64,000 bases of DNA from Escarpia spicata. Lineage: Eukaryota; Annelida; Polychaeta; Sabellida; Siboglinidae. Positions within the stretch are counted from its first letter, which is position 1; each line of letters opens with the position of its first letter. The notes below the pieces were generated by a model. The model was not told the DNA's origin and ran no database searches. It worked only from the letters and a program-made list of their open reading frames with translations. Below are positions 1 through 58,180 of the stretch, one piece after another. A program made the translations under genes and the position numbers. The stretch is from contig OZ023205.1 of the NCBI GenBank assembly GCA_963995525.1, positions 47,607,748 to 47,671,747 on the forward strand, given 5' to 3'.

Positions 1-1
1 C

Positions 2-33648
<33,647 letters not shown>

Positions 33649-33866
33649 GGTCACACTGTGTGGGTCGATGTCTGATTGTTTCCATCATAAAATCATTATA
33701 GAGCCATAATAACATATTAACTGCCAAAATGTAGTTCAGTGTACCACAGCTTTCAAAAATAATATGACTTTTTTCTGTTTATTTATATATATAGTGACCC
33801 TGATGTGCAGTTTATGTTCCTTCCACAAGCATGGTAAATGTGATATTCACCCCAAAACAGATGACA

Positions 33867-34593
33867 TTAAGGCCAGACACGGCAGGTAGATAGGATTATT
33901 TTTAATTTGTGCAAACAGTTAAATTTGTTTGCCCAATGCATGAAATGGGTCTTACTGAGTAAAATATATCTTGAACTTTTTTCAGCCAGACCCCCCCCCG
34001 TTTCCATGGTAACAAACAAAATGGCCGCCATTTTGAGCAAATATTTGCAAATTTGGAAACACTGCCATTTTTGATTGAATCCTTATATAGTTATAATTCT
34101 TGCAAATCCTTGTTCTCTATAGATTCTATTGTGACATGATCAGAGCATTTTTTGAAATGTTTTTTTTTTTTGTTAAATAATTTTTTGGTAAAATATGAAG
34201 AAAAAAAATTGTTTTTTTGCAACAAATATGGCTATATCTTTCAAACTGTTCATGATTAAAAAAAGTGTCTGATCATTGCACACAATAGAATATGCTGAAT
34301 GCAACACTGAAAACATTATTTATGTAGCATAATTATTCCAAGAGATATCCCGTTTCCAAATGCAGAAATTTTAAGAAAAACGTTTTTGAGAAAATGGCTG
34401 TCAAAGATTGCATAATGGATTTCATGATATCGACATGCTTGATCCATGATTAAAACTCACTTAGAGGTACGTAATTGTCATATAAGTGAACTTTATTGAT
34501 AGTAAGCATACAAAGGTATAATAATCTGGCAGAAAACCATTTTTAGTATTTTTTGTCAAAAAACACCATTTCACCTGGGGTGTCTGGCCTTAA
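33867..34593 (-). mobile_element. TTAA-flanked MITE copy C (inverted relative to copy B)
   Basis: TTAA at 33867-33870 and 34590-34593, ends GGCCAGACAC / GTGTCTGGCC. The body matches the reverse complement of 2805-3517 over its whole length. Lies 0.2 kb after gene 1's stop. Confidence 0.8.
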
Positions 34594-34699
34594 AACACAT
34601 TTCATCAGTGAAGACATCAGAATATATATTATAGTTTGTGCTATGTGACATGATACGATGTGAAGACTATCACAGTTTAGCCGTTACAAAAGTAGGACA

Positions 34700-35060
34700 T
34701 CAACACAGGTGGTAGAGGACTCGGTGGCACAGCACAGCCTTGCATGTATATGTCTTACTTAACCAACTTCTGGAAGGAGATTGGTTTGGTATGTTGCAGT
34801 TAGGTGTACACTGTCTGGATGGTGCACAGGGAACATGTATAATATTGTGTACACTATGTAACTAACAACCAGTTGTGTACACAACATGTGTATCACAGGG
34901 TGTACTTGATTGATGAGTCAAACATGCATGTACATAATTGATTGGTGTGAAAGATGCGTGCGACATAGTGTAATTGGTTGTGTATAAAACATGTACATGA
35001 TGCACATCACTGATTTTGTTCATGATATTTCAGGTTATGCTTACTTGGTTACTGTATATA
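34700..35060. other. Intergenic, degenerate GTACATG-rich sequence
   Basis: Loosely repeated blocks with (t)acatGTACAT...TTGATTG-type words every 50-60 bp continue into the tandem duplication that follows. No gene seen. Confidence 0.4.
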
Positions 35061-36890
35061 AATAAAAGTGTGCACTGGATGTACACAATTTATTGATGAA
35101 CTGAACATTTGTAAAAACATGTATAATACTTAATTGATTCATCTAAAGGATGTCTGTGTAGGATATAATTAATATTTATTTACAAGGTATGTATACATGG
35201 TGTATGTGATATATTTGTATGTGAACATTTGTGCAATGTATATAACTGATTGGTGTACAGAACACGAGTATACAATATGCAAATTTTATTGTGTGGATGG
35301 CGTGTACTGGATGAAGTACATAATTAAATGCATACAGAGCATTTGTACATGTACATGATATACCTACATTATTGATTGTGTAGAGATTGACTTGTGAACA
35401 ATGTTTTTACAATAGATACTTGATTGATATATGGGTCACATTTACAAGATGTATATGTATTTGAATATGTACACCACATGTGTATATCTACTAATAGCTT
35501 TATTGTATATGATGTAGAGAACATTTATACAGGATGTAAGTTATCAGAATAATACTGGTTGTAACTGAAAACACATACTTGTTGTGGTTGGAGGCGGGCT
35601 TTAGCTAGTTTTAATGAAGAATTATTTGACACAATACACTTCCTTTTATTTATTCATTATTGCACTTTACAGTAGATTTATGGGCAGTAAATTAAAGTTT
35701 TGGTGTCATTCTTGCTCCCTTATGGTGCTCAGGGTATGTTTATGGACTTACGGGGGTAGATTTCTTGAGAATGCAGCACCACCAGAAGGTGCAAATTGTC
35801 ATGATGTCAACATATAAATCAATTTGAAATTGTGCATTGTTCTAATATTGCTGTAAATAATGTGGTTTTAGTATGAATGGAAAATCTTTTAAACTGCTTC
35901 TATTTGATGTTTTACTGCATGTAGGATGCAGTTTGACATAAGTGCAAGGTGTCTGACATAACTTTAATCAAATTTAATAAAAGTGTGCACTGGATGTACA
36001 CAATTTATTGATGAACTGAACATTTGTAAAAACATGTATAATACTTAATTGATTCATCTAAAGGATGTCTGTGTAGGATATAATTAATATTTATTTACAA
36101 GGTATGTATACATGGTGTATGTGATATATTTGTATGTGAACATTTGTGCAATGTATATAACTGATTGGTGTACAGAACACGAGTATACAATATGCAAATT
36201 TTATTGTGTGGATGGCGTGTACTGGATGAAGTACATAATTAAATGCATACAGAGCATTTGTACATGTACATGATATACCTACATTATTGATTGTGTAGAG
36301 ATTGACTTGTGAACAATGTTTTTACAATAGATACTTGATTGATATATGGGTCACATTTACAAGATGTATATGTATTTGAATATGTACACCACATGTGTAT
36401 ATCTACTAATAGCTTTATTGTATATGATGTAGAGAACATTTATACAGGATGTAAGTTATCAGAATAATACTGGTTGTAACTGAAAACACATACTTGTTGT
36501 GGTTGGAGGCGGGCTTTAGCTAGTTTTAATGAAGAATTATTTGACACAATACACTTCCTTTTATTTATTCATTATTGCACTTTACAGTAGATTTATGGGC
36601 AGTAAATTAAAGTTTTGGTGTCATTCTTGCTCCCTTATGGTGCTCAGGGTATGTTTATGGACTTACGGGGGTAGATTTCTTGAGAATGCAGCACCACCAG
36701 AAGGTGCAAATTGTCATGATGTCAACATATAAATCAATTTGAAATTGTGCATTGTTCTAATATTGCTGTAAATAATGTGGTTTTAGTATGAATGGAAAAT
36801 CTTTTAAACTGCTTCTATTTGATGTTTTACTGCATGTAGGATGCAGTTTGACATAAGTGCAAGGTGTCTGACATAACTTTAATCAAATTT
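35061..36890 (+). repeat. Perfect 2 x 915-bp tandem duplication
   Basis: 35061-35975 is repeated at 35976-36890 with no difference that I can see. Both copies carry the same 67-codon open frame (35614-35817 and 36529-36732). Either a very recent duplication or an assembly artefact. Confidence 0.95.
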
Positions 36891-37635
36891 GTGATTGGTT
36901 CTGTGCATGGCTGTACAGCTGCTTGTGTACATGAATGTCTGCGTTGTCACAAGTGTTGTAATTGTGTACATTATCATTACGGTTCTTCTAAATATCCACC
37001 TGTACACTCACCCCTTGTTTATTTATAATAAACTTGCAATTCCTGTGCATCTAGGCATTAGTTGCTTTCTGTTAAATGAGCTCTGTGATTTGGAATTTGA
37101 TGACTCAGACTCGTATACACTAGTATTACACAAGCAACTGCAGTAGTTAAATTATGAGTGAAGTTATGTGAAACAGTACTTTTGATAGTTTCGAGGGTAA
37201 AATTTATGACATGAAAAACAATTTAGAGTAATGTCGCTATAATTGGAACATGTTGCATGGGCCTTGGTCAAGCTGCCCCTTACATCCAAAGTTCTTCTCC
37301 ATGGGTCTATAATGCAGTGGAGATTAGGAAGGGGATTTCAAACTAGTTCCTTTTTTGTGGTTGTTTCTTGTAACTAACAGTATTCCTTGTAGTGATATTC
37401 CGCTATATAGCCATGTGTGTGCAATCATGATTACATGTAATGACAAATACAGTTGCATATACATAAGCGTCAGACCTAGGGGGCTCAGCCCCTCCCAATA
37501 CTTTAGATGGGGGCTGGGGATAGAATTAGCCCTCAATGTTTAGGGAAATTTGGTGGATTTTAGTGTGCAATTTGAGCTTTTTGGGAAGCCTCAAAGGGGA
37601 TGCAAATTAATGGTTGTGGAGAGCCTCACTCCCCC

Positions 37636-37763
37636 CTATATTCACCAAGCTCTGACACCAGTGATATAATTAGTCTCGCATATAACCACATGAGTAACAT
37701 AACCATGGAAAGTTTGCATTATCTGATTTTTATTTGTTATACTTGCATTATGTTAACAATATA
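37636..37763 (+). repeat. Direct repeat, left copy
   Basis: About 130 bp (CCCCCTATATTCACCAAG ... TGTTAACAATATAC) repeated at 38672-38805 with a few differences. The two copies bracket about 0.9 kb that includes a MITE. Confidence 0.85.
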
Positions 37764-38127
37764 CATGGGGTAAAATAGGGGCTACCCAGTATAACAACGC
37801 AGGCACGTGAGACGTATGTACACAACGAACTGTGGACAGCGTCGGGGCGGTCATAGGTAAGTGTAAGGTCTGCATGTTTTATTAGTTGATGTTATGTTTG
37901 TGAAGAGCTTTTTTATAAGTTGTACTGCAATTGTGTGTGACTGTTAGAGCACGTTTCTAAGTATTAGTATAGATATACGTTGGAATCGAACTATAAAAAT
38001 AACACGTAATTAAGACACAGTTAATTAGTACAACAATGCTAATTACAATTGATTAAATAAACAACAATTTACAAAATAAATACATGTTGTAATTGCTAAA
38101 ATTGAATACCAGTTGTTTGGCCGTAAG

Positions 38128-38577
38128 GAGTCGTCCATAAAGTATGTAACGCCAACGGGTGGGGGTCGTGACAAAGCGTACGTTACATGGGTATGGGGGA
38201 CCTGTGAATAAGCTTATAACGTAACGATTGTACGTTTTAATGCTGGCTTGTGATATCAGACAGACAGCATAAATTGTTAAGCTATTTTTTTGCTAATTTC
38301 AACAATATTCCAGCAAACATCCAACTATGTATATATGGACCTATGTTTACTACTTAACATACTTATATGTTTTACCTGCAAACAACAAAGCAGTTGTTAT
38401 GCAGCCACATGCAACGAATATAATAATAATTATCACAGGCGAGGTCTTTGTTAAAATATACTTAATTTTAGGGGGATGTACATGCCAGCGTTATGAAGTG
38501 TTACAAAGGTTCAGTTAATTAGAGGTTCTCAACAATTGCCCACAGACAGCGTGAGATACTTTATGGATGGTCCCTAA
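38128..38577. mobile_element. MITE with (G)GTCC/GTCGTCCATAAAGTAT ends
   Basis: The left end AGTCGTCCATAAAGTATGTAACG and the right end CGTGAGATACTTTATGGATGGTCCCTAA are inverted repeats, about 450 bp apart, with no coding capacity. Elements with GTCCATAAA-type ends are widespread in invertebrates. Confidence 0.6.
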
Positions 38578-38671
38578 CTGAAATTGTACGAGTCTAGTAA
38601 CAATAAAAATAACAAGTTACAAGACGAAATGTGCATGCACTGGTCCTGTTACAATTACGGAAACATGTCAC

Positions 38672-38805
38672 ACACCCCCTATATTCACCAAGTTCTGACG
38701 CCAGTGATATAATTAGTCTCACATATAACCACATGAGTAACATAACCATGGGAAGTTCGCATTATCTGATTTTGATTTGTTATACTTGCATTATGTTAAC
38801 AATAT
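38672..38805 (+). repeat. Direct repeat, right copy
   Basis: Second copy of 37636-37763. Confidence 0.85.
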
Positions 38806-38864
38806 ACCTCTATGCACTTCTATGCTATCTTGGTATCCATATGAATATTGAATCCATAGGACTG

Positions 38865-39045
38865 CCCAAAGCACTCTACACATCACCATCTTGCATGTAT
38901 ATTCATTTGGACTGGGAAGTATTCAGCCACGCTACAATTACTGCTCGAAGACTATTCTCATACAAATGTCCTCCACTATATACAGCCAGGTACTCATTTG
39001 TACAGTTGAGTGATCTAAAACAACGATGAGTGACCGAAGTTACCC
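38865..39045 (-). mobile_element. SINE fragment, reverse
   Basis: The reverse complement shows SINE body words (GCCAGGTACTCATTTGTACAG, GCAGTAATTGTAGCGTGGCTG). Ends about 0.7 kb upstream of gene 2's ATG. Confidence 0.55.
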
Positions 39046-39777
39046 AACCTTCTATTAAAACGACAGGAACATAATTTGAGTCAGAATTCTCTTCATTGTG
39101 AGTCACGTGTTCCAATCTAACTACTTCGCCACCGCGCTTGACATAGATGTACTGTATCATTCGCACAAGTTGGGCAGCGACTTAATTTTCGCATGCGTCA
39201 ACACACAACCTCTTGGTAGATCTTCTGTATCATACGCTGTCAAGAGGTCTACAAAACCACAAGAGGTGTGTTGTGTTACTTTCCTAGTAATTGCGTAGGC
39301 CAAAATTGTTGCTCCTTTACTTCCTCGCCGTATATGCTGAACGTGACGTGATCTGTTCTGTCGTTTTATAAAGTTTCTCTATCTTTCTCTGTCTTCTGCG
39401 ATGGTCTTCCATTCGCAGTCGTTCGCACCAGCCATTTCTAAATATCGCCCTTCGCTTTCATTTCATGCGAAGTAGATCATAATCTGGTATGTTAATTTCC
39501 TCCCACACTGTTACAGAGCTGAAGGCTGGGAAGATCGGACAAATGCGGCTGTCAAGTAGCTGTAGATGAGCACACGTCTTACTCTATTTATTATTCTTAT
39601 TGTTCCAATATAACTTCCAATATAACATCTTACCATGAAATTATTATGGTTGACTAAGCTAAATCCCCACTTTACGAAATTGTTTTCAGATTATGAATGC
39701 CAGGTGTTTTGGCAATGAGCTAGAGAAGTAGCATTTTCCTCTTACGATATCAAAAACGACTGCTGCCATTTCACAGC
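39046..39777 (+). other. Putative gene 2 upstream region
   Basis: No coding exon or TATA box recognised. ATG at 39778 sits in ACAGCATGG. The promoter presumably lies here, but I see no decisive motif. Confidence 0.3.
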
Positions 39778-52118
<12,341 letters not shown>

Positions 52119-53280
52119 CAGAAACTAGAGTTCTGGCGTTGGAAACTATCAGAAACTGTCATTACGCGAAACATTATTATGTAAATGTACCCATATATAA
52201 ATGGGGTATTATATATATATATAAATATAACCCATCATTACTAAGGGATCGAAGAACAACAAATTCACGAGTAATGTTATGCAATGTTTTAGTTTTACAT
52301 CTTAAAAAGCTACAGCTGTGATTGTGGTAATCCCGCATTACAAACGTTCGGTTGAGATCTGGTGACAACAAAGATTGGGTGTGGCAACTGGTCTGTCAGA
52401 AGAATTCCCACTACTCTCCACTTTAATAACGTTGCGTGTTTGCCATGGCGCATACAAGGAGGTTATGCTACTAAGACTATTACACTAAGCAACTTTTCAT
52501 TATCAGCATTTCACATACAAATGGGTAGTCAATCTGTAGTTTGTACACATTACACTATACATATATAATTACATGAAGATGTAGCAATAGATAGCTAGCC
52601 AAACAGTGACAAGGAAATGTTTGCCAGTGTCTTACCAACAGAGGCAGCAAGTAGGTCGACCGCAGATTGACGCCGGACATTTACAATGACTGGTTCTCGC
52701 GAGTCGGCGAACTAATATATGCGATAGCATGTACCCATTAGCACAACGAGCATCGTTTAATTGCTACGTTTGTGTGTAAATAATTGTGATTATTATTAGA
52801 TCCTAATTTTTTGCAATTGTTTCATTATGTTGTTGTCATTTAGCCACTGTTTAGCGATTATTCATTTGCGAGTTCATCACACTAGCAATATAGCGATGTC
52901 AATATGTCTCTCCTTTACATTATTGTACTCGTGCATGTGAATAAACTATTGCAACAACTAACTGATAACGTTGTCACCCTTGGATGGACAGTACAATTCA
53001 TATCCCGTAGCGGGAATTATACTTGCTCCGTCGTGGATTCATGGGTTAGGCTTCCTTGGAGATAGGTGCGTTAGGAACTATTTATAAATTACGTCATGCT
53101 ATTTGAAGATATGTTTGAGACTGGATGGGTTTTCTTAGTGTTTGTGGGTCCCTTACCCTTGTCACTCTTCGTAACGGTGATAGGTAAATCTCCTAAATGA
53201 AGTTCGTTTTGACAGATTCCTCCGTGTCATGCATACATCTATAATAATTAGTATATTCGTTGCATGGTTGTATTGATGCT
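52119..53280. other. Region after gene 2, no gene recognised
   Basis: AT-rich. Short open frames (for example 52362-52568) lack splice signals or homology that I recognise. An AATAAA at 52939-52944 is the first clear candidate polyadenylation signal, 0.8 kb after the gene 2 stop. Confidence 0.3.
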
Positions 53281-53291
53281 TTGTTTACACG

Positions 53292-53545
53292 TAGGATAGA
53301 GTGGGGTAAGATGCCCCCATTAAACAATGTCAGTCACCTGTCTACGGAAAATGTATCAATATAATTAACAAATATGGCATAGGATACTAGTGTAAGTTGG
53401 CGATCTACCGTGAAGGAATATTGCATTTCTTCCGACGGAGAATGAGATGAAACATTATTTTGAATTTGTTATCATAGGGGCGTCTTACCCTACAGCTGGG
53501 GTAAGATGCCCGGGGGGCGTCTTACCCCAGTTGTATACTGCAACT
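53292..53545. mobile_element. Foldback/MITE with GGGGTAAGATGCCC motifs
   Basis: GAGTGGGGTAAGATGCCCCC at 53300-53320, then GGGGCGTCTTACCC, GGGGTAAGATGCCCGGG and GGGCGTCTTACCCCAG at 53475-53530. These are alternating inverted copies of one word. Confidence 0.55.
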
Positions 53546-53849
53546 GTAATCACACCGCTTCCCAGTTTCAGATAAAACAACCTCTAGGCTAAGAATAAGA
53601 TAAAATAATACTATAACGTAAGTAGCAAATATCAGTCCTTGTTCAAAATTATCATCAACCTACTCTAGATATATGAAATCACTAGATTGCACAAATTGCA
53701 ATAGTTTGCAGAATTACAACCTGTAATTGATTGAATACAGACAGAAATAGTAAACACTTGACCTACTGCGAACAGTATAAAAAGAGAGCGAATACACACA
53801 TGCATAGTATATCGGCATGTGGTACCTAATTATAATTATCCTTAACTCT

Positions 53850-55620
53850 ACTTCTCATCGTCAGAGTCACAATTCTGGCAGGTCCACCAAGGCGTCCCTG
53901 GAGTGCAAGCTTCATGGGACCGTAAGTGGCATTCACTGCATTGTATCCACTTCTAACGTGACTTGCTGGCGGTCTCTAAACAGACCAGGTAAGGCCACTC
54001 TTCATCACCACTGTCCTTTGTTTCTTGTTTCTTCTTTGCTTCTGTTTCTTTCTTCGAGTTTTGTGCTGTTTTCTTCCCTTTTCCTTCGCTCTTTTCTTTA
54101 TCTTGCAACATTTTCTTGAATGGCGAAGGTGTTAGGTGTGTTGCCCTTTCTACCTTTCTCTATCGCTGACGCGCTTTCACCGCTTTAACAGGTGTGGTAA
54201 GACTTGCAAGAAGACACTTGGCTCGCTGTGAACTGCATCCTGCATCGGCTGAGGTGGTATATTTGGCGGTAGTGACCCCATCGTTGATTACTGCTGTCTT
54301 ATTTGTCGCGGTTTGAAGTAGGCCTGGTAGTGGTCGTGGAGGTGGTTGGTGTGGCCGAGGTTGACACCATGGATATACCCGCGGTAGTTGTTGTGGTAAC
54401 TGCGATAGTGGCAGCTGACATCGCTCCACCTGTGGTAGCAGTGGATTGATTTGTGACAGCAGTGGTTGAAGGGTTGGCTGTTGTGTTGGATGCTGGTTGT
54501 GCTTCATTGATTAGCTCAGCTGCCACAAAGTATTCATCAATAAAGATGTGGTTGTTGTACGGCCATAAACCACATACTCTGAATCCATTAACTGCCTTCT
54601 CAAATGTTGCTGTCTTGTTGTAGGCTGTGGCGAAGATGCCGGCCTATCGAAGAAACTGATCATCTGCCCCTTGTGGGCTACCATCCATGTGTCGGACGCT
54701 GAGTTGTATGCACCCTTCAAAGCCTTGAATAAAATGCGATCAAGTGGTTGCATTTAATGGGTGCAGTGGGGTGGGAGAGTCACCAATTATATGTCATTAG
54801 TCCTGGCATATTCGATTACTGCAAGCGTTTTGTGGCTATGATGGCCGTCCAGAATGATGAGATGCTTCTCTTGTGGAGACGGTTTGGTAATCGTTTTTGG
54901 TAAAGCCACTTCATGAACATGTTACCACCAGTCCAGCCATTGTCTGTGCACACACCGATGGAGCCAGCGGGAGCATTGGCCACGAGACCCTCTGTCATTC
55001 TCTTGCTAGGAAAGATAAACATGGGCGAGATGTATGAGCCAGCTGCACTTTTGGTACACAGCACAGTCACAAGTTTGCCTCTCTCGCCGCTTGTCATACG
55101 TCCAACATCTCTTGCACCTTTGCTAGCCACGATCTTTGACGGAGTTTGTACATTTGTGATGCCGGTTCCAGACACGTGTCGGGCTGTAGTCATGCGCCGT
55201 GAGTATGTCTTTGTAAACATCAAAGAAAATGTTTACCTGGCCACGGTTAAAACCTATGGCTCGTGCTAGGCTGATCGTTTCAGGTTTTCTAATGGAGAGC
55301 TGCGGATGCCTCTCAAGAAAACCTCGCAACCAGTCCGTGCCCGCAAGTTTGGTGATTTTGTTGAAGCGATGATTTACCTCCAGTTTCTCAGCAAAATCAA
55401 ATGCCAGCCGTCTGACGTCCATTGGAGTGAGCCCAAACAAGGCCCTTTCCATAGTCTGCATATGTCAAAGTAGGACATTCTCGTACTCATTCAAATCTGG
55501 CTTGAAACGACCAAGGCATCCACGGGTGTGCACCTTGCCGTCTCTATGCCGTCGAAGGGTCTTTGACTTTGCAGGCACGTACGCCATATTCTCTAGCTGC
55601 CGTCTTCAGTTCCATGCCTG
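53850..55620 (-). pseudogene. pogo/Jerky-like DDE transposase, decayed
   Basis: On the minus strand: KSKTLRRHRDGKV and LGRFKPDLNEYENV (55480-55600), the CENP-B-type HTH (TDWLRGFLERHPQLSIRKPE, about 55300), SKGARDVGRMTSGERGKLVT and ISPMFIFPSKRM (55000-55130), LDGHHSH (about 54840), QPLDRILFKALKGAY (54700-54753) and GFRVCGLWPYN (54560-54600). A Ser/Thr-rich tail follows, then a C-terminal zinc-finger-like ending (CLVCLETASKS, WIQCSECHLRSHEACT, CQNCDSDDE, 53855-54010). Several frameshifts are present. The NVDETG block with the first catalytic Asp reads VSGTG. Confidence 0.8.
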
Positions 55621-55716
55621 AACGTATCGCTTATAGGGCCTCTCTGATTGCACCAGGGCCGTAGGATCCCCTTTGGGTCTTTCGTTTGTAGATACTTGGC
55701 ATATTTCTGTAAATAA

Positions 55717-55910
55717 TTTTTGAACACACAACTACCGAATTTCCATGGATTACGCCATTGTTAGAAGAAAGTGACGTCACACTGTCGTAACTCACTTCGT
55801 AAATGTTCTGCGTACTATTTGTTCCCAACTCCGTTAGGTGGTGCCATGGTAAGTTTACCAATTATACTATGCGCGCATGCGCTGTGACTGTGTAAATAAG
55901 ATGGCTTTCC
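55717..55910 (+). promoter_or_regulatory. Promoter-like module, copy 1 (194 bp)
   Basis: Contains TGACGTCA (CRE, about 55769), a GCGCATGCGC NRF1-type palindrome (about 55873) and AAGATGGC (YY1-type, 55898) in the order typical of TATA-less promoters. The ATG of AAGATGGC opens a 61-codon frame. Copy 2 lies 1143 bp downstream with about 95% identity by eye. Function is inference from motifs. Confidence 0.45.
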
Positions 55911-56859
55911 GTGGGTCCCGGATGGTTCGGTCCCCGACGTGTTCGGCCCACGCCGACGGATGGTTCGGCCCACGTAACAAAATTCAGCTATGCAGGGTCG
56001 GATTTTTCGGCCGACGCCACCGTATGTTTCGGCCCACTTCACCGACAATTCAATGTGCGGTGTCGAATGTTTCGGCCCATTGATAATTATCAAAGTAACG
56101 GTCGCCTCAGTCCTGCCTCAGCCCACTGCATTTGATTCGGCCCGTTGCGTTTGAAGATTGTTTTTGATCTTTTACAATACATTACCTACCACCTCTTTAT
56201 TGTTTGCTGGTTTGTTTGTTTGAACTCGCACTCTTACCTGGATTGCTTTGTATGTGTGATATTTGTTTGTTTGTTGCAAAGTATCCTAGCAGTAAGCTAA
56301 ACAAACACGGTAACGGATCACAAGATGTGAGCACAAGCAATGTCTATGTAATTGATGTCGATTGAATAGATAAAATGTGTGACCACACTTTTCAAAGACG
56401 CATTGATGGAGGTGTTATTCTACATTTCACAGCTCTATTATAACGGTTTTTCAAGGGCTGTATGATGATGACGAATGTGTCTGTTTTCATTACTATTGCA
56501 AGCTATATTGAAACATTACGCGTAAATATTCGTAACACATTTACCGAAAATATGGAAGTCAAAGTAGTCAATATAAGAATTATTTAGACATTTATCAAAT
56601 CAAATGCTTCGATTTCCGCAGCAACTAAGGTCGCAAAAGTCAGATTTCTAAACAGAAGCAGGACGGATGATTCGGCCCATAGAGCCCGCCGACACCGGTT
56701 ACAGAAACGGTTGATTCGGCCCACGCGAACGCAAGCAGGTCACGGTTAAAGGAAAACAAAAGGCAACGTTTTGGTGTAAAGCATCTAAAAGAGTTAATAC
56801 AAACTAACAATTTCCACCTACAATAAAAATTTTAACATCAGCGGTTTACAAGGAAAACA
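55911..56859. other. Segment between the duplicated modules, rich in TTCGGCCCA
   Basis: The word TTCGGCC(C) occurs about eight times, clustered at the two ends (55925-56145 and 56670-56725). No coding gene recognised. Confidence 0.4.
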
Positions 56860-57053
56860 TTTTTGAACACACAACTACCGAATTTCTATGGACTACGCCA
56901 TTGTTAGAAGAAAGTGACGTCACACTGTCGTAACTCACCTCGTAAATTTTCTGCGTACTATTTGTTTCCAACTCCGTTAGGTGGCGCTATGGTAAGTTTA
57001 CCAATTAAACTACGTGTGCATGCGCTGTGACTGTGTAAATAAGATGGCTTTCC
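56860..57053 (+). promoter_or_regulatory. Promoter-like module, copy 2 (194 bp)
   Basis: Same module as 55717-55910 with CRE and YY1-type word kept; the NRF1-type palindrome is changed to GTGCATGCGC. Its YY1-type ATG opens a 23-codon frame. It lies 281 bp upstream of the first ATG of the P2X7-ballast-like gene, so it could be that gene's promoter. Confidence 0.45.
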
Positions 57054-57984
57054 AATTCTTCGGAAAACAACAAAAACCAAATCGATTTCGAAGCGGCTGG
57101 TTACCGGTTTGAACCACAAAAACAAGGGCCTTTGTTGATCATGTCAGCTTGAAGGCGCATGGCCGGCCTGGACCAATCCACTATTGATAAACGGGGGTGT
57201 GAGGTTGTGAATGAATGGGGTTCAGCTTGAAGGCGCTAAACGGGGGTGTGAGGGTGTGGGGATTACTAGTGAATGAATGGGCCGATCGGAGATGTATAAA
57301 ATGTTGTATACAAGGTGTGAGGATTACTAGTGAATGGCAGAATATTTACAAAACAGCACCGAAGATAGGGCAGAGGCGCGTGCCGGTGGGCACGAACAGG
57401 AAGGCCCACGGGCAGTGGAAATGTCGAGGTGCATACCATGCCGAGATGAAATTGACTGGTGTCGGTGTGGAAAATGCCGCAGCGATCTCCTTGTGCAGGA
57501 ACAAGAACTGAATATGTCTGTTGCCAGGAGGCGGTTACTACTCGACAGCAACGCTGTTGGTGAAGGTAATTATTAATCTGTTTAGTTTATTGTTTAAATA
57601 ACCGATGAGCCTAAGTTCCGGGCTACGTATGAACAGCGAGAGATGGTCGCTCGGGCCGGGACACGTCACTTGTCTTACATTTGGGATTGGTTGACGTTTA
57701 ACTTAGTTAGATCTCACTCTCTCAGTGCCACTAGACTCAGTGTTTGAACTTTGACATGTCAATTTTCGAATACCACCCATGACTGTACCCTCACTTTTTA
57801 AAAGATATGTAGTTGAATGGTTCCAGGATTCATGTAAACCAAAATTGTACAGGGCAGAGCATGCCTATGATAGAAAATAAACAGGAATTAACTCCCCTTT
57901 TGTTCTCTCCCCGTCGACACTCTTCACATTCGCAGTAATGGCTATGCATGTATGAACAATATGTGGCAGTACTACTTTTTAAAC

Positions 57985-58180
57985 ACATGGCAGGTAGATA
58001 GATTATTTTCAACTTTATGCATACTGCAATTTTTCTGCCCAATTTTTACATTGGCTCTTATGAATAACATATACCTTGAACAGTTTTCAGCCAGAGACCC
58101 CATTTGTTTTGGTGCAAAGAAAATGACCACCGTTTTGTGCAAATATTGACACATTTCAAAACGGCCTTCCTTAATCTGCA
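57985..58180 (-). mobile_element. MITE copy D, one end
   Basis: Diverged match to the start of copy C (ATGGCAGGTAGATAG..., the GCCCAATTTTTA and AAATATTG stretches). The other half lies 3.2 kb away at 61404-61625 in the same orientation. It falls in the intron between exons 1 and 2 of the P2X7-ballast-like gene. Confidence 0.55.

Noticed and set aside
35614..36732. Two identical 67-codon open frames as duplicated genes
   Set aside because: They are identical only because the 915-bp DNA is duplicated. No domain, no splice context and no sign of coding constraint.
55717..57053. Small LTR retroelement (194-bp direct repeats as LTRs)
   Set aside because: Repeats lack TG...CA ends, and no primer binding site or polypurine tract is visible. 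The promoter motifs and the later gene fit a duplicated module better.
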